Below, piece by piece: positions 42,799-52,631 of a stretch of 64,000 nt of DNA. This stretch comes from an uncultured Pelagibacteraceae bacterium (GTDB lineage Bacteria > Pseudomonadota > Alphaproteobacteria > Pelagibacterales > Pelagibacteraceae). The DNA lies in the NCBI GenBank assembly GCA_902635515.1, contig CACPOD010000002.1, forward strand, positions 62,001 through 126,000. Direction: 5' to 3'. The notes beneath the pieces were generated by a model. The model was not told where the DNA came from and ran no database searches. It worked only from the letters and a program-made list of their open reading frames with translations. The first letter of the stretch is position 1; each line of letters opens with the position of its first letter. Position numbers and translations under genes: made by a program.

Positions 42799-43343
42799 TT
42801 TTGAGCAGGTATATTAAACAAGTTTTTTGACAGCACCCTGTTTTTTCTAATAGATGAAAGGAAGGTAATATTAAAATTTTGATACATGTCTGTGTTTTGC
42901 CAACCAATCAAATCATAAGTTTGTTTGTCAAAAAATATATTTATCTCGTTATTATTTTCTAAAATTGTAAAATTAATTAGATTATTATCGATTGTTCTTT
43001 CTTTTAAAGATTTAATTTTCTTGATTAGGATATTTTTATCTAAAATAAGGTTCAAGGGGGTTTTTTCTAAAGGATATCGATAATAGCTCGAAATAGTTTT
43101 AATAACTAAAGATTTTCCATTTGAAACTAAAATTTTATTGTTACTTCTTGCATATTCACAAAATATTTTTCTTGGATACTCTATCGTGCAATTACCATTC
43201 TCTATTTTGCCATTAACATTTTGTTCAAATTTAAAATCTAAATTTTTAGTATTTTTAAGATTTTGAATAATTTTTTTTTTAACATCAGCATTTGAATTAA
43301 ATGTTAAAAAAAAGAAAATTATTACTAAGAAATACCTTAACAT
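42795..43343 (-). CDS. lolA: Outer-membrane lipoprotein carrier LolA-like
   Basis: Signal peptide; LDFKFEQNVNGKIENGNCTIEYPRKIFCEY; adjacent to ftsK. Confidence 0.8.
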   Translation of the reverse strand: MLRYFLVIIFFFLTFNSNADVKKKIIQNLKNTKNLDFKFEQNVNGKIENGNCTIEYPRKIFCEYARSNNKILVSNGKSLVIKTISSYYRYPLEKTPLNLILDKNILIKKIKSLKERTIDNNLINFTILENNNEINIFFDKQTYDLIGWQNTDMYQNFNITFLSSIRKNRVLSKNLFNIPAQN

Positions 43344-45424
43344 CAGAGAACGTCTCTTTTACCAACATGATTAGCTTTACTTACAATTCCATCAGTCTCC
43401 ATCATATCAATAATTCTTGCAGCTCTGTTGTAACCAATTTGGAGTTTCCTTTGTAAAAAAGAAGTGGAAGCTTTTCCCTCTGATCTTATAATTTCCAAAG
43501 CTTGTTGATAGAGCTCGTCTTTATCACCTAGATTTTGTTTATCACCCATCTCCTTTTCATCTGCAAAATTTAAAATTTCATCAACATAATCAGGTTCAGC
43601 CTGTGATCTTAAAAAATTGTTTATTTGTTCAATTTCACTATCTGATACGAAAGGAGCATGAATTCTTACTATACGATTAGCAGAAGACATATATAGCATA
43701 TCTCCTTTTCCTAGTAACTGTTCTGCTCCCTGTTCACCTAAAATTGTTCTACTATCTATTTTTGAAGTAACTTGAAATGATATCCTTGTTGGAAAATTTG
43801 CTTTAATTGTTCCAGTAATTACATCAACACTAGGTCTTTGAGTAGCCATAATGATGTGAATCCCTGCTGCTCTTGCCATTTGTGATAATTTTTGAATATA
43901 GTTCTCAATTTCTTTACCTGCTACCAACATTAAATCCGACATTTCGTCAACAACAACAACTATATAGGGCATCGGAAGTTTGTGTTTTGTGTTATAGCTA
44001 TCTATGTTTCTGACTCCTTCTTTAGTCATAAGTCTATATCTGCTCTCCATTTCCTTAACCACCCAACCAAGAACAGACGCAGCTTTTTTAGCTTCTGTAA
44101 TTACAGGACACAATAAATGTGGAATTCCTTCATATGTTGAAAGTTCAAGCATTTTTGGATCTATTAAAATAAATTTACATTTTTCAGGTGTATGTCGATA
44201 AAGAAGAGACAAAATAATAGTATTGATACAGACGGATTTCCCTGACCCTGTTGTACCTGCGATAAGCAGATGGGGCATTGATGATAAGTCTCCGACTATA
44301 GGTTTACCTGAAATACTTTTTCCTAATGCGATTGGTAATTTTATGTCTCTTTTTTTGAAATCAGGGTTGTTTAAAATTTCACTTAAAAAAACATTTTCTC
44401 TAACATTGTTTGGCAGTTCAATACCAACAGTATTACTTCCTGGTATTGTTGCTATTCTTGCAGATTCTGAACTGGTATTTCTTGCAATGTCATCAGATAA
44501 ATTAATTATCTTTGAAACCTTAACACCAGCTGCTGGTTCAAATTCATTTAAGGTTACTACAGGTCCATGGCTTACTTTCTTGATATTTCCATTAACACCA
44601 AAATCTAAGAGAATTTTTTCTAAAAATTCAGGATCTTGTGTTTCATTTTTTTCAAGATTTTCTCTTTCTTTTTTAGAAGGTGTTTTTAATAAATCTAAGT
44701 CTGGTAATTTAAATTTTGTTGTATTTTTACTTTTACTCTCAGCCTTTATGAAAGGTAAATCCTCTTGAATAAGATTTTTTATTTCTTCTTGAGGAATATA
44801 TTCCTCAATTATTTCACTTTTATCTGTATAATTTTTTTCATTTTTTTTTCTAAATATAAAAGTATTTTTTATTATCTGATAAAATTTTAATGGATGAAAG
44901 TTTATACTTATTAGAAATAAAGTGAGATTAACAACAATCAATAAATAATAAAAAAAAACTTCATTAATTAAAATTAATGCATTAAAAAAAGTTTGATCTA
45001 GATAGGCACCTATAAAACCACCGTTACCATTTACATGGAGGGTGAAACTTGTAGAATAAAAATGCGAAAAAAATAAACTTCCAAATAATGAATAAATTAT
45101 TGTAAAAAAAATATTTTCAATTAATAAAAAAAATTCCTTGGTTCTAAATATATTTATTCCAGTAATAATTAGCGTAATAGAAAACATATAAGAAATTAAT
45201 CCTATAGATTGGAAAAATAAATCTGAGATAAAGCTACCCTGAAAACCTAAAATATTTTTAATTTGTGTATTATCTGGAAAAATAAAATTAGGATCATTAG
45301 GCGAGTAACTCAATAAGGATAATAATAGCAATATACCTGAAGCAAAAATACTCACACCAAAGATCTCGGCAAGTCTTTTTAAGGTAAAATTAATAAACAA
45401 ATTAGCTGTTTTTTTAATATTCAT
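43343..45424 (-). CDS. ftsK: DNA translocase FtsK
   Basis: N-terminal TM helices; HLLIAGTTGSGKSVCINTIILSLLYRH; C-terminal winged-helix gamma domain. Confidence 0.98.
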   Translation of the reverse strand: MNIKKTANLFINFTLKRLAEIFGVSIFASGILLLLSLLSYSPNDPNFIFPDNTQIKNILGFQGSFISDLFFQSIGLISYMFSITLIITGINIFRTKEFFLLIENIFFTIIYSLFGSLFFSHFYSTSFTLHVNGNGGFIGAYLDQTFFNALILINEVFFYYLLIVVNLTLFLISINFHPLKFYQIIKNTFIFRKKNEKNYTDKSEIIEEYIPQEEIKNLIQEDLPFIKAESKSKNTTKFKLPDLDLLKTPSKKERENLEKNETQDPEFLEKILLDFGVNGNIKKVSHGPVVTLNEFEPAAGVKVSKIINLSDDIARNTSSESARIATIPGSNTVGIELPNNVRENVFLSEILNNPDFKKRDIKLPIALGKSISGKPIVGDLSSMPHLLIAGTTGSGKSVCINTIILSLLYRHTPEKCKFILIDPKMLELSTYEGIPHLLCPVITEAKKAASVLGWVVKEMESRYRLMTKEGVRNIDSYNTKHKLPMPYIVVVVDEMSDLMLVAGKEIENYIQKLSQMARAAGIHIIMATQRPSVDVITGTIKANFPTRISFQVTSKIDSRTILGEQGAEQLLGKGDMLYMSSANRIVRIHAPFVSDSEIEQINNFLRSQAEPDYVDEILNFADEKEMGDKQNLGDKDELYQQALEIIRSEGKASTSFLQRKLQIGYNRAARIIDMMETDGIVSKANHVGKRDVL

Positions 45425-45486
45425 ATTTATGAATCAATTTTATCACTTTGTATCATCTAATTTTTGTTGTTAAAATTAAAAATAGT

Positions 45487-46563
45487 ATGAAAGTGTGTAT
45501 TTTAGGATCAGGTTTATCTGCTTTAACTTTAGCAAAAGCATTAGTTAATCAAAATATTTACGTCGAAATGTTTGAAAAAAAAAAAACAAACAATACTAGT
45601 TTATCCAGGACTTTGGGAATTTCTAAAAGTAACATTGAGTTTTTTAAAAATCATATAGTGGATATAAATAATATTGTTTGGAAAATTAAAAAAATAGAAG
45701 TTTTTTCAGATAATCTTAAAGATGAGAAATTACTTAATTTTGAAGATAAAAATTATGAAATTTTTTCTGTTGTTAAAAATGTGAATCTTGCTCAAATTTT
45801 AGAAAAAAATTTATATAAAAATAAATACTTTACTAAAATCAACTCAGTAAAGAAAATTAATTTTATTAAAAAATATAATTTAGTGATAAATACCGATCAT
45901 CATAATCAAATAGTGACTAAATATTTTAGTAAAAAATTAGTTAAAAAATATAATAGTTTTGCTTACACCACAATAATTGAGCATGTTAAATGTAAAAATG
46001 ATGTAGCGACTCAAATTTTTACAAAAAATGGCCCAATAGCTTTTTTGCCTATTTCAAATAAAGAGACATCCATTGTTTATTCTTTTAATAATTTAGATTA
46101 TCAAAAAGATAAAACCATAAAAAATCTAATCATGCATTACAATAAAAGATATAAAATCAATAAAATAAATAAAATTCATTTTTTTGAACTAATTTCACTT
46201 GATCTAAGATCATACCATGAGGGTAAAATTTTAGCTTTTGGAGATTTATTGCATAGGATCCACCCTTTGGCTGGTCAGGGTTTTAATATGACAGTAAGAG
46301 ATATTGAAATTTTATTATCAATAATCAAAGAAAAACAAAATCTAGGCTTACCAATAGATAGCTCAGTAAATTCTGAGTTTCAAAAAAAATCAAAACATAA
46401 AAACTTTATCTTTTCAAATGGAATTGATTTAATTCACCAATTTTTTAATATAGAAAGACAATTCAAAAATAATTTTATTAGTAAATCTGTTCAATTTTTG
46501 GGCAACAATTCATCAGTAAATAAAATATTTACAAAAATAGCTGATAAAGGTTTATTATTTTAA
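45487..46563 (+). CDS. UbiH/Coq6-like FAD-dependent monooxygenase (ATG 45487 preferred over TTG 45448)
   Basis: CILGSGLSALTLAKAL; LAFGDLLHRIHPLAGQGFNMTVRDIEIL. Confidence 0.8.
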   Translation: MKVCILGSGLSALTLAKALVNQNIYVEMFEKKKTNNTSLSRTLGISKSNIEFFKNHIVDINNIVWKIKKIEVFSDNLKDEKLLNFEDKNYEIFSVVKNVNLAQILEKNLYKNKYFTKINSVKKINFIKKYNLVINTDHHNQIVTKYFSKKLVKKYNSFAYTTIIEHVKCKNDVATQIFTKNGPIAFLPISNKETSIVYSFNNLDYQKDKTIKNLIMHYNKRYKINKINKIHFFELISLDLRSYHEGKILAFGDLLHRIHPLAGQGFNMTVRDIEILLSIIKEKQNLGLPIDSSVNSEFQKKSKHKNFIFSNGIDLIHQFFNIERQFKNNFISKSVQFLGNNSSVNKIFTKIADKGLLF

Positions 46564-46582
46564 TAAAAAAATTATTAACAAT

Positions 46583-47143
46583 ATGAAATTAAATTTAGGA
46601 TCAGGGTCTAAAATATTAGATGGATATACAAACGTTGATAAATATGATTATTATAAACCAGACATAGTACATGATTTAGAAAATTTTCCGTATCCTTTTG
46701 AAGATAATTCTATAGACGAAATTCTGTTGTCTCATGTATTAGAACATATAGGTCAGTCTCCAGACATTTTTTTAGAAATTATTAAAGAGTTTTATAGAAT
46801 TTGTAAAAATAATTCTTTAATAAAAATAATTGTACCTCATCCTAGACATGATGAATTTATTGCAGACCCAACTCACGTAAGACCAATTACGATTTTGGGA
46901 CTACAGCTGTTCGATAAAGATTTAAATTTAGAATGGGAAAAACAAAATGGTGCTAATACTCCTTTAGCTTTAATAAATAATGTAAATTTTAAAGTTAAAA
47001 ATGTAAAATATAATCTTGATCCAAATTATGTTCAAAAGTTCAAAAATAACAAAATAGAAAAAACTCAAGTTGATAAAGATGTTAAAGAATTAAACAATGT
47101 CGTCAAAGAAATAGTTATAGATTGGCAGGTTATTAAAGGTTAA
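46583..47143 (+). CDS. Class I SAM-dependent methyltransferase
   Basis: KLNLGSGSKILDGYTNVD...LSHVLEHI. Confidence 0.8.
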   Translation: MKLNLGSGSKILDGYTNVDKYDYYKPDIVHDLENFPYPFEDNSIDEILLSHVLEHIGQSPDIFLEIIKEFYRICKNNSLIKIIVPHPRHDEFIADPTHVRPITILGLQLFDKDLNLEWEKQNGANTPLALINNVNFKVKNVKYNLDPNYVQKFKNNKIEKTQVDKDVKELNNVVKEIVIDWQVIKG

Positions 47144-47147
47144 AAAT

Positions 47148-47792
47148 CTATTGAATTGTACTATTATTAAATACATCGTGTGTATAGGTACTTAAAATTT
47201 CCGCTATTTTATTTTTTCTTATATTTAAATTTTCTGCCTCAAGTAAAACCTGTTTTTCTTCTAAAGAAAATGGAGATGCCATGGCAAGTGCGTTAATTGT
47301 TTCATCGAGACTCTGCTTCTCTAGTGCCTTCCAATTAATTATAAAACCTTTTTTTTCAAATAATGATTTTAGGTCTTTAAAAATTAATTCAAGATCTGAA
47401 AATTTTAAGTTCTCTTTATTTTCATTCAAATCTTGAGAAAAATCTTTAAAATCTATTTCTAAAATTCTATATTTATTTTGGGTAATTATTTCTTTGACGG
47501 TTTTAAATCTTATTAAACCTTTTAGCTCAATTAGAAACCTACCATCTTCTGTTTCCCTAAAACTTGTGATCTTACCAAGGCAACCAACGTCATGCAGTTC
47601 TGGTACATTTTCCCTATTTAAGGAACTTTTAGGTTGGATCATACCAATCATTTTATTCGATTTCATACTATCGTTTATCATATCTATATAACGTGGTTCG
47701 AATATATTTAATGGCACAGTAGTGTTTGGAAATATTATAAAATTACTTAGAGGAAACACCGGGATTTCATTTGGAAGATCATCTTTTTTCAT
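47148..47792 (-). CDS. Lon N-terminal (substrate-binding) domain protein
   Basis: EIPVFPLSNFIIFPNTTVPLNIFEPRYIDMINDSM. Confidence 0.88.
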   Translation of the reverse strand: MKKDDLPNEIPVFPLSNFIIFPNTTVPLNIFEPRYIDMINDSMKSNKMIGMIQPKSSLNRENVPELHDVGCLGKITSFRETEDGRFLIELKGLIRFKTVKEIITQNKYRILEIDFKDFSQDLNENKENLKFSDLELIFKDLKSLFEKKGFIINWKALEKQSLDETINALAMASPFSLEEKQVLLEAENLNIRKNKIAEILSTYTHDVFNNSTIQ

Positions 47793-47929
47793 AATTTAAA
47801 TTATATCACATATAATTTTTTAATAATGTTGAACTTTGTCACAAACCTAAAAAAATAAATTTATTTTTTAATTATTTTGTCTCTTGCTTAATATTAAAAA
47901 AGGCACTAGTTTTAATACTTATAGAACAA

Positions 47930-48004
47930 GCGGGCATAGCTCAGTGGTAGAGCGTCTCGTTGCCAACGAGAAGGTCGAGGGTTCGACCCCCTTTGCCCGC
48001 TCCA
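47930..48004 (+). tRNA. tRNA-Gly (anticodon GCC), CCA encoded
   Basis: Cloverleaf GCGGGCA...TGCCCGC-T-CCA; anticodon arm TCTCG-TTGCCAA-CGAGA; T-arm GAGGGTTCGACCCCC. Confidence 0.97.
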
Positions 48005-48016
48005 ATAAAAAAAAAT

Positions 48017-48361
48017 ATGAGTGATCTAGCAAATAAAAAGTGTGTTCCTTGTGAAGGAAATATTCCTCCATTTAATGTGGAGGAGATACATAAATATCTT
48101 AAAAAAGTTGATGGCTGGGAAGTTTTAGAAGATAAAATTGACGGTTTTCATTTAATCAAGAATTTTAAATTTGATAACTTTTTAAAAAGTCAGGAATTTG
48201 TCAATAAAGTTGGACAAATAGCTGAAGCTGAAGGTCATCATCCTGATCTATGGTTTGGGTGGGGTTATGCGAGAATTAAAATATTTACGCATGCGATAAA
48301 GGGTCTAGCTGAGAGTGATTTTATTCTTGCTGCAAAAATAGATAAAATATCTAATGTCTGA
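48017..48361 (+). CDS. phhB: 4a-hydroxytetrahydrobiopterin dehydratase (PCD/DCoH) family
   Basis: GWEVLEDKIDGFHLIKNFKFDNF...AEAEGHHPDLWFGWGYARIKIFTHAIKGL. Confidence 0.88.
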   Translation: MSDLANKKCVPCEGNIPPFNVEEIHKYLKKVDGWEVLEDKIDGFHLIKNFKFDNFLKSQEFVNKVGQIAEAEGHHPDLWFGWGYARIKIFTHAIKGLAESDFILAAKIDKISNV

Positions 48362-49889
48362 AGTGTCTTGTCTTTGAAAAAAGAAGCACGGTGTCAGTTT
48401 CATTTGCAAAATTAATTATTTCTTTATCTTTTATTGATCCAGAAGGTTGAATAACAGCTTTAACACCTGATTGGACTAATTTTTCGATACCATCTACAAA
48501 AGGAAAAAATGCGTCTGAGGCTGCCACTAAATTATCAGTCTGAAGATTAAATTTTTTCATTTTATTTATTGCTATTTGGCAACTATCTAGTCTACTTGGT
48601 TGACCAGAACCAATACCAACAGTAGCTTCATTAGATGCTAATACTATTGCATTCGATTTTACATATCTGCATATATTAAAAGCAAAAATAAGATCTTTAA
48701 GTTGTTCAGATGTTGGTTTTCGTTTTGATACAACTTTAAAATTTTTTTTTGCAAATATATTTAAGTCCTCTGATTGTATCATTATATTTTGATTAAATGA
48801 TACAAACCTAAAAAGTTCTTCTGATGTGTAATTTGTTCCATCAATCAATCTTAAGTTTTTTTTAGAATTTAATATTTTGATTGCATTGCTATCGAAACCA
48901 TTTGCAATTATTACCTCTAAAAATAACTTATTTAATTCAACTGCCAAATCATTCGTAATTTTAAAATTACAAGAAACTATTCCACCAAAAGCACTTACAG
49001 GGTCACATGAAAGAGCGGACTTGTAACTCTCTAAATGATCATTTTTAGCAGAGACTCCACATGGGTTTGCGTGTTTAACTATGACTGTTCCTTTTCCTTT
49101 TGGTAAAGATCTTGAAATAGTTAGAGCGCTAAATATGTCATTATAATTGTTATAACTAAGCTGTTTTCCATGAATTTGTTTTAAGTTCACATTTGAACTA
49201 CTGGAATAAATAGCGCTTAATTGGTGAGGATTTTCACCATATCTAAGTTGTGCAATTAGATTTCCATGAAAAATTTTTTTCTTAGGGAAAATAGTATTTG
49301 TTTTTTTGTTAAAATAGTTTGAAATCACAGAGTCATAATACGACGTCTCAGCAAACGCTATTCTTGATAGTTTTTCTCTAAAATTTAAAGAAGTAGATCC
49401 CTTGAATTTTTTTAGTTCTTGAATTAACTCCTCATACTGATCTGAAGAGGTTATTACAGCTACATCATTGTAGTTTTTTGCCGCCGATCTAACCATAGTA
49501 GGACCACCTACATCTATATTTTCAATAATTTTTTTATGATTATTTGTTTTTTTAAGAGTGTTTTCAAATGGATAAAAATTAACTATGACTAAATCAATAT
49601 TCTCAAAATTATTATCTTTAAGATCTTTTAAGTGAGATTTTTTTTCTCTTTTATTTAAAATCCCTGCATGGATTTTTGGATGAAGAGTTTTTACTCTGCC
49701 CTCCAAAATCTCAGGGGAATTAGTAAAGTCAGATACTTCTAAACAGTTAAATTTTAATCTTTTAATCTCTTTATAGGTACCACCTGAGCTAATTATTTTA
49801 ATTTTGTTCTTTTTTAAAATATTTAGCAATGGTTTTAAGTTATTTTTGTCAGATACAGAGATGAGTGCTGTTTTGATTTTTTTCTTCAT
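48351..49889 (-). CDS. purH: Bifunctional AICAR formyltransferase/IMP cyclohydrolase
   Basis: TALISVSDKNNL, ISSGGTYKEIK, EGRVKTLHPKIHAGIL, KHANPCGVS. Confidence 0.98.
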   Translation of the reverse strand: MKKKIKTALISVSDKNNLKPLLNILKKNKIKIISSGGTYKEIKRLKFNCLEVSDFTNSPEILEGRVKTLHPKIHAGILNKREKKSHLKDLKDNNFENIDLVIVNFYPFENTLKKTNNHKKIIENIDVGGPTMVRSAAKNYNDVAVITSSDQYEELIQELKKFKGSTSLNFREKLSRIAFAETSYYDSVISNYFNKKTNTIFPKKKIFHGNLIAQLRYGENPHQLSAIYSSSSNVNLKQIHGKQLSYNNYNDIFSALTISRSLPKGKGTVIVKHANPCGVSAKNDHLESYKSALSCDPVSAFGGIVSCNFKITNDLAVELNKLFLEVIIANGFDSNAIKILNSKKNLRLIDGTNYTSEELFRFVSFNQNIMIQSEDLNIFAKKNFKVVSKRKPTSEQLKDLIFAFNICRYVKSNAIVLASNEATVGIGSGQPSRLDSCQIAINKMKKFNLQTDNLVAASDAFFPFVDGIEKLVQSGVKAVIQPSGSIKDKEIINFANETDTVLLFSKTRHFRH

Positions 49890-51514
49890 TATATTTTATG
49901 TATCTCCCACTTTATTATCTGTTCTTTTTCATGATTCATACCAGAGATAAAAAAATTTTGGTTTTCTTTATATGAATTTTTATTACCGAAATATAAACCA
50001 TTATCAATATTAATATCAAAGTTATCACAACTAAATTTCCAACCTTCCTCATCTAATTGAATTAGTATTGATTTGTTATCTTGTGTTTTCATTACTTTTG
50101 AGTTTGGATTAAGATGAAATCTAATATCAAATTTAATTTCTTTACTTGGATTTTTTCTAAATAACTTATCATAGCCAATAAATTTCATTTGTTCTGGGAA
50201 GAATTCAATTTCTCTCTCATAAATGGCTCCAAATTTATCTAAATATCCATCATGTGAACCTGATATTTTCCAATAATTATTTTCAAAAACTACATTTTTT
50301 TTTGATACTTTCAGTCCTTTATCAACAATAAAATTTTTTTGATGCTTAATAAAATTACACGAGGAATAATCCTCAATGCTTAAAGCACAATGTAAGGCTG
50401 TGCTTCTTGATAATTTATTAAATTTATTATTTTTATCTGAATAGTAACCAGCATTAGAAATTAATTTTTTATCATTAGAAAATATTTCAAATGATAAAGC
50501 TCCTGCCTGATAGTCGTTAGAAAATATTTTGCTAGGGCTAGATCCAATATCAGCAGCAAGAATTATTTTTTTATTTTTAAGTATTGCATAACCTCCTAGT
50601 TCATTAATTTGATTTTTAAAAGTGTAACCAAATCTTTTCAAGTATTGATCAAATTCGTAATTATCAGAAGAATAGTTACCATTAAAAAAAATATCTTGTT
50701 TAAAATTTTGCCAAATAAAAGCGTAACTTGAGCCTAAATAGTAGATAGTTTCATCAATATATTCAGGGATCAAACTCTGAGATTCTTTAAACCACTCTCT
50801 AATTATTATAAAATATTTTAAATAAAATATTAATTGTCTGATATTTCTTGATTTTGTAAAACCCTTATTATCGATTGAGAATTTAATTATATTTTTTAAT
50901 AAATTTAATCCGTAAGTAAGATATTGTCTTTCATTCTTATAAGCTAAGCCAGTCAAAATTATTGCAGCACACCCAATCATCTTATTTTCTACTTCTTTTG
51001 GATTTTTTATTTCATTTAATAAATGATTAGTTTGCTTCTGTATCATGTGATCAAAAGTAGTTCTGTATTCTTGATCACTATCTTCATAGGTAAGTTGATG
51101 ATTTGATAACCATGAAATAATTCTTTTTGCAGTTAAATCAAATTCCCAACTTCCTTTTTGATATCTAGTGTTATTTGAAATCCAATTTTTTATAACTGTT
51201 TGTGTACCTTTTTTGGAGGATTTTAAATCTAAACTGAAAAACCAAAAAAAATTATTTAATTTTTCATAATCTTTAGGACTTAATTTGTTTTGCCAAATTG
51301 ACTCGATAGTAAAATCTTCAATTTTATATTTTTTATTTTGGTGTTTAATTATAGATGAGAGTAAATAAGGACTAGGTTTGTATTCAAAACTATTTTCAAA
51401 AGTTTTTGATATTTTTCTTTCGTAAAAATTTGAATTTTGATAAATTGATTTAAAACTTTCTTTTATATTAAAATAAAATTGACCTAGAATGCCTAAGGAA
51501 TTTTTAATAATCAT
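49889..51514 (-). CDS. Heparinase II/III-family protein
   Basis: Alpha-toroid region plus FDLTAKRIISWLSNHQ and beta-sheet C-terminal half; between rpe and purH. Confidence 0.8.
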   Translation of the reverse strand: MIIKNSLGILGQFYFNIKESFKSIYQNSNFYERKISKTFENSFEYKPSPYLLSSIIKHQNKKYKIEDFTIESIWQNKLSPKDYEKLNNFFWFFSLDLKSSKKGTQTVIKNWISNNTRYQKGSWEFDLTAKRIISWLSNHQLTYEDSDQEYRTTFDHMIQKQTNHLLNEIKNPKEVENKMIGCAAIILTGLAYKNERQYLTYGLNLLKNIIKFSIDNKGFTKSRNIRQLIFYLKYFIIIREWFKESQSLIPEYIDETIYYLGSSYAFIWQNFKQDIFFNGNYSSDNYEFDQYLKRFGYTFKNQINELGGYAILKNKKIILAADIGSSPSKIFSNDYQAGALSFEIFSNDKKLISNAGYYSDKNNKFNKLSRSTALHCALSIEDYSSCNFIKHQKNFIVDKGLKVSKKNVVFENNYWKISGSHDGYLDKFGAIYEREIEFFPEQMKFIGYDKLFRKNPSKEIKFDIRFHLNPNSKVMKTQDNKSILIQLDEEGWKFSCDNFDINIDNGLYFGNKNSYKENQNFFISGMNHEKEQIIKWEIHKI

Positions 51515-51518
51515 TAAC

Positions 51519-52178
51519 TTATTTTAATTTTAATAAATTAATATTTTTCTTTATATCTCCATCATTACTTTTGAATACTGTAGTACCAGAAACAAGTATA
51601 TTGGCACCGGCATCAATTGCACTTTTGCAATTATCAAAATTGATTCCACCATCAATTTCTATGTCAAAAGCCATCTTTTTTTGTTCTTTTATTTTTTTTA
51701 GTTCTTTAATTTTACCTAAAACTTCTGGCATAAATTTTTGACCTCCAAATCCAGGATTAACACTCATAATTAAAACTAAATCAATTTGATCTAATAGATC
51801 TAATATTAAATCAATTTTAGATTCAGGATTAAGTGAAACTCCAACTTTCTTATTTTTTTCTTTTATCTTTTTGATTGAATTTTTTAAATTATCAGTAGCT
51901 TCGGGATGGATAGTAATTATATCTGCTCCCGCATCAGCGTAAGCATCTATGTATTTATGCACTGGTGATATCATCAAATGAACATCAAATTTTAATGAAC
52001 AATGTTTTCGAAGAGCTTTAATTACAGGTGGACCTATTGTTAAATTAGGAACAAAATGACCATCCATCACATCCACATGAATCATATCAGCCCCACCATC
52101 TTCGAGTCTTTTAATTTCTGAACCTAATTGACTAAAGTCAGCTGATAAAATTGATGGTGAAATTTGTATATTTTTCAT
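51519..52178 (-). CDS. rpe: Ribulose-phosphate 3-epimerase
   Basis: ISPSILSADFSQLGSEIKRLEDGGADMIHVDVMDGHFVPNLTIGP. Confidence 0.99.
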   Translation of the reverse strand: MKNIQISPSILSADFSQLGSEIKRLEDGGADMIHVDVMDGHFVPNLTIGPPVIKALRKHCSLKFDVHLMISPVHKYIDAYADAGADIITIHPEATDNLKNSIKKIKEKNKKVGVSLNPESKIDLILDLLDQIDLVLIMSVNPGFGGQKFMPEVLGKIKELKKIKEQKKMAFDIEIDGGINFDNCKSAIDAGANILVSGTTVFKSNDGDIKKNINLLKLK

Positions 52179-52212
52179 TGATTACTAGATTAACTAGTAT
52201 CAATTTTAAAAA

Positions 52213-52563
52213 TTAAAATGAATTAAAAAATTGGTAAATTTGTCTAGAAATTTCACTCTCCAAAGGAAATGACAACATTCCCATCACCGAATAGCCTAAG
52301 ATCCAAGGCATTAGATAAAATCTGATCATGTAGAAGAACCAAGCAACATATAAAGGAACTAATGGCCCAATGATAAATGAGGGCGTTATTGGTTTAAATA
52401 ATTTTATTAGAGGATTGGTGTATTTCACAAATACTCTCATGAAAAAGAATTGCGAGTCTTCTCTTTGAAAAATATTCATCGCTACTCTTCCAATAAGAGT
52501 CCACATGATGATCCCAAGCAAATAATCAATAAAATATATTAAAGGATGAAAATTTGCTGACAT
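52213..52563 (-). CDS. YggT-like integral membrane protein
   Basis: Hydrophobic helices with FVKYTNPLIKLFKPITPSFI motif. Confidence 0.5.
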   Translation of the reverse strand: MSANFHPLIYFIDYLLGIIMWTLIGRVAMNIFQREDSQFFFMRVFVKYTNPLIKLFKPITPSFIIGPLVPLYVAWFFYMIRFYLMPWILGYSVMGMLSFPLESEISRQIYQFFNSF

Positions 52564-52593
52564 TTAAAATTTATATTGGAAAATGTATTGAAA

Positions 52594-52624
52594 TAAAAGG
52601 GGCGAAATTAATCGCCCCTTTAAA
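52594..52624 (-). terminator. Intrinsic terminator downstream of actP
   Basis: Minus-strand AAAGGGGCGATTAATTTCGCCCCTTTTAT hairpin with T tract. Confidence 0.85.
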
Positions 52625-52631
52625 AGATTAT

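Noticed and set aside
47960-48016. Upstream part of the 47960-48361 ORF (MPTRRSRVRPPLPAPIKK)
   Set aside because: It is the tRNA-Gly 3' half and CCA end read as protein; real PCD start is ATG 48017.
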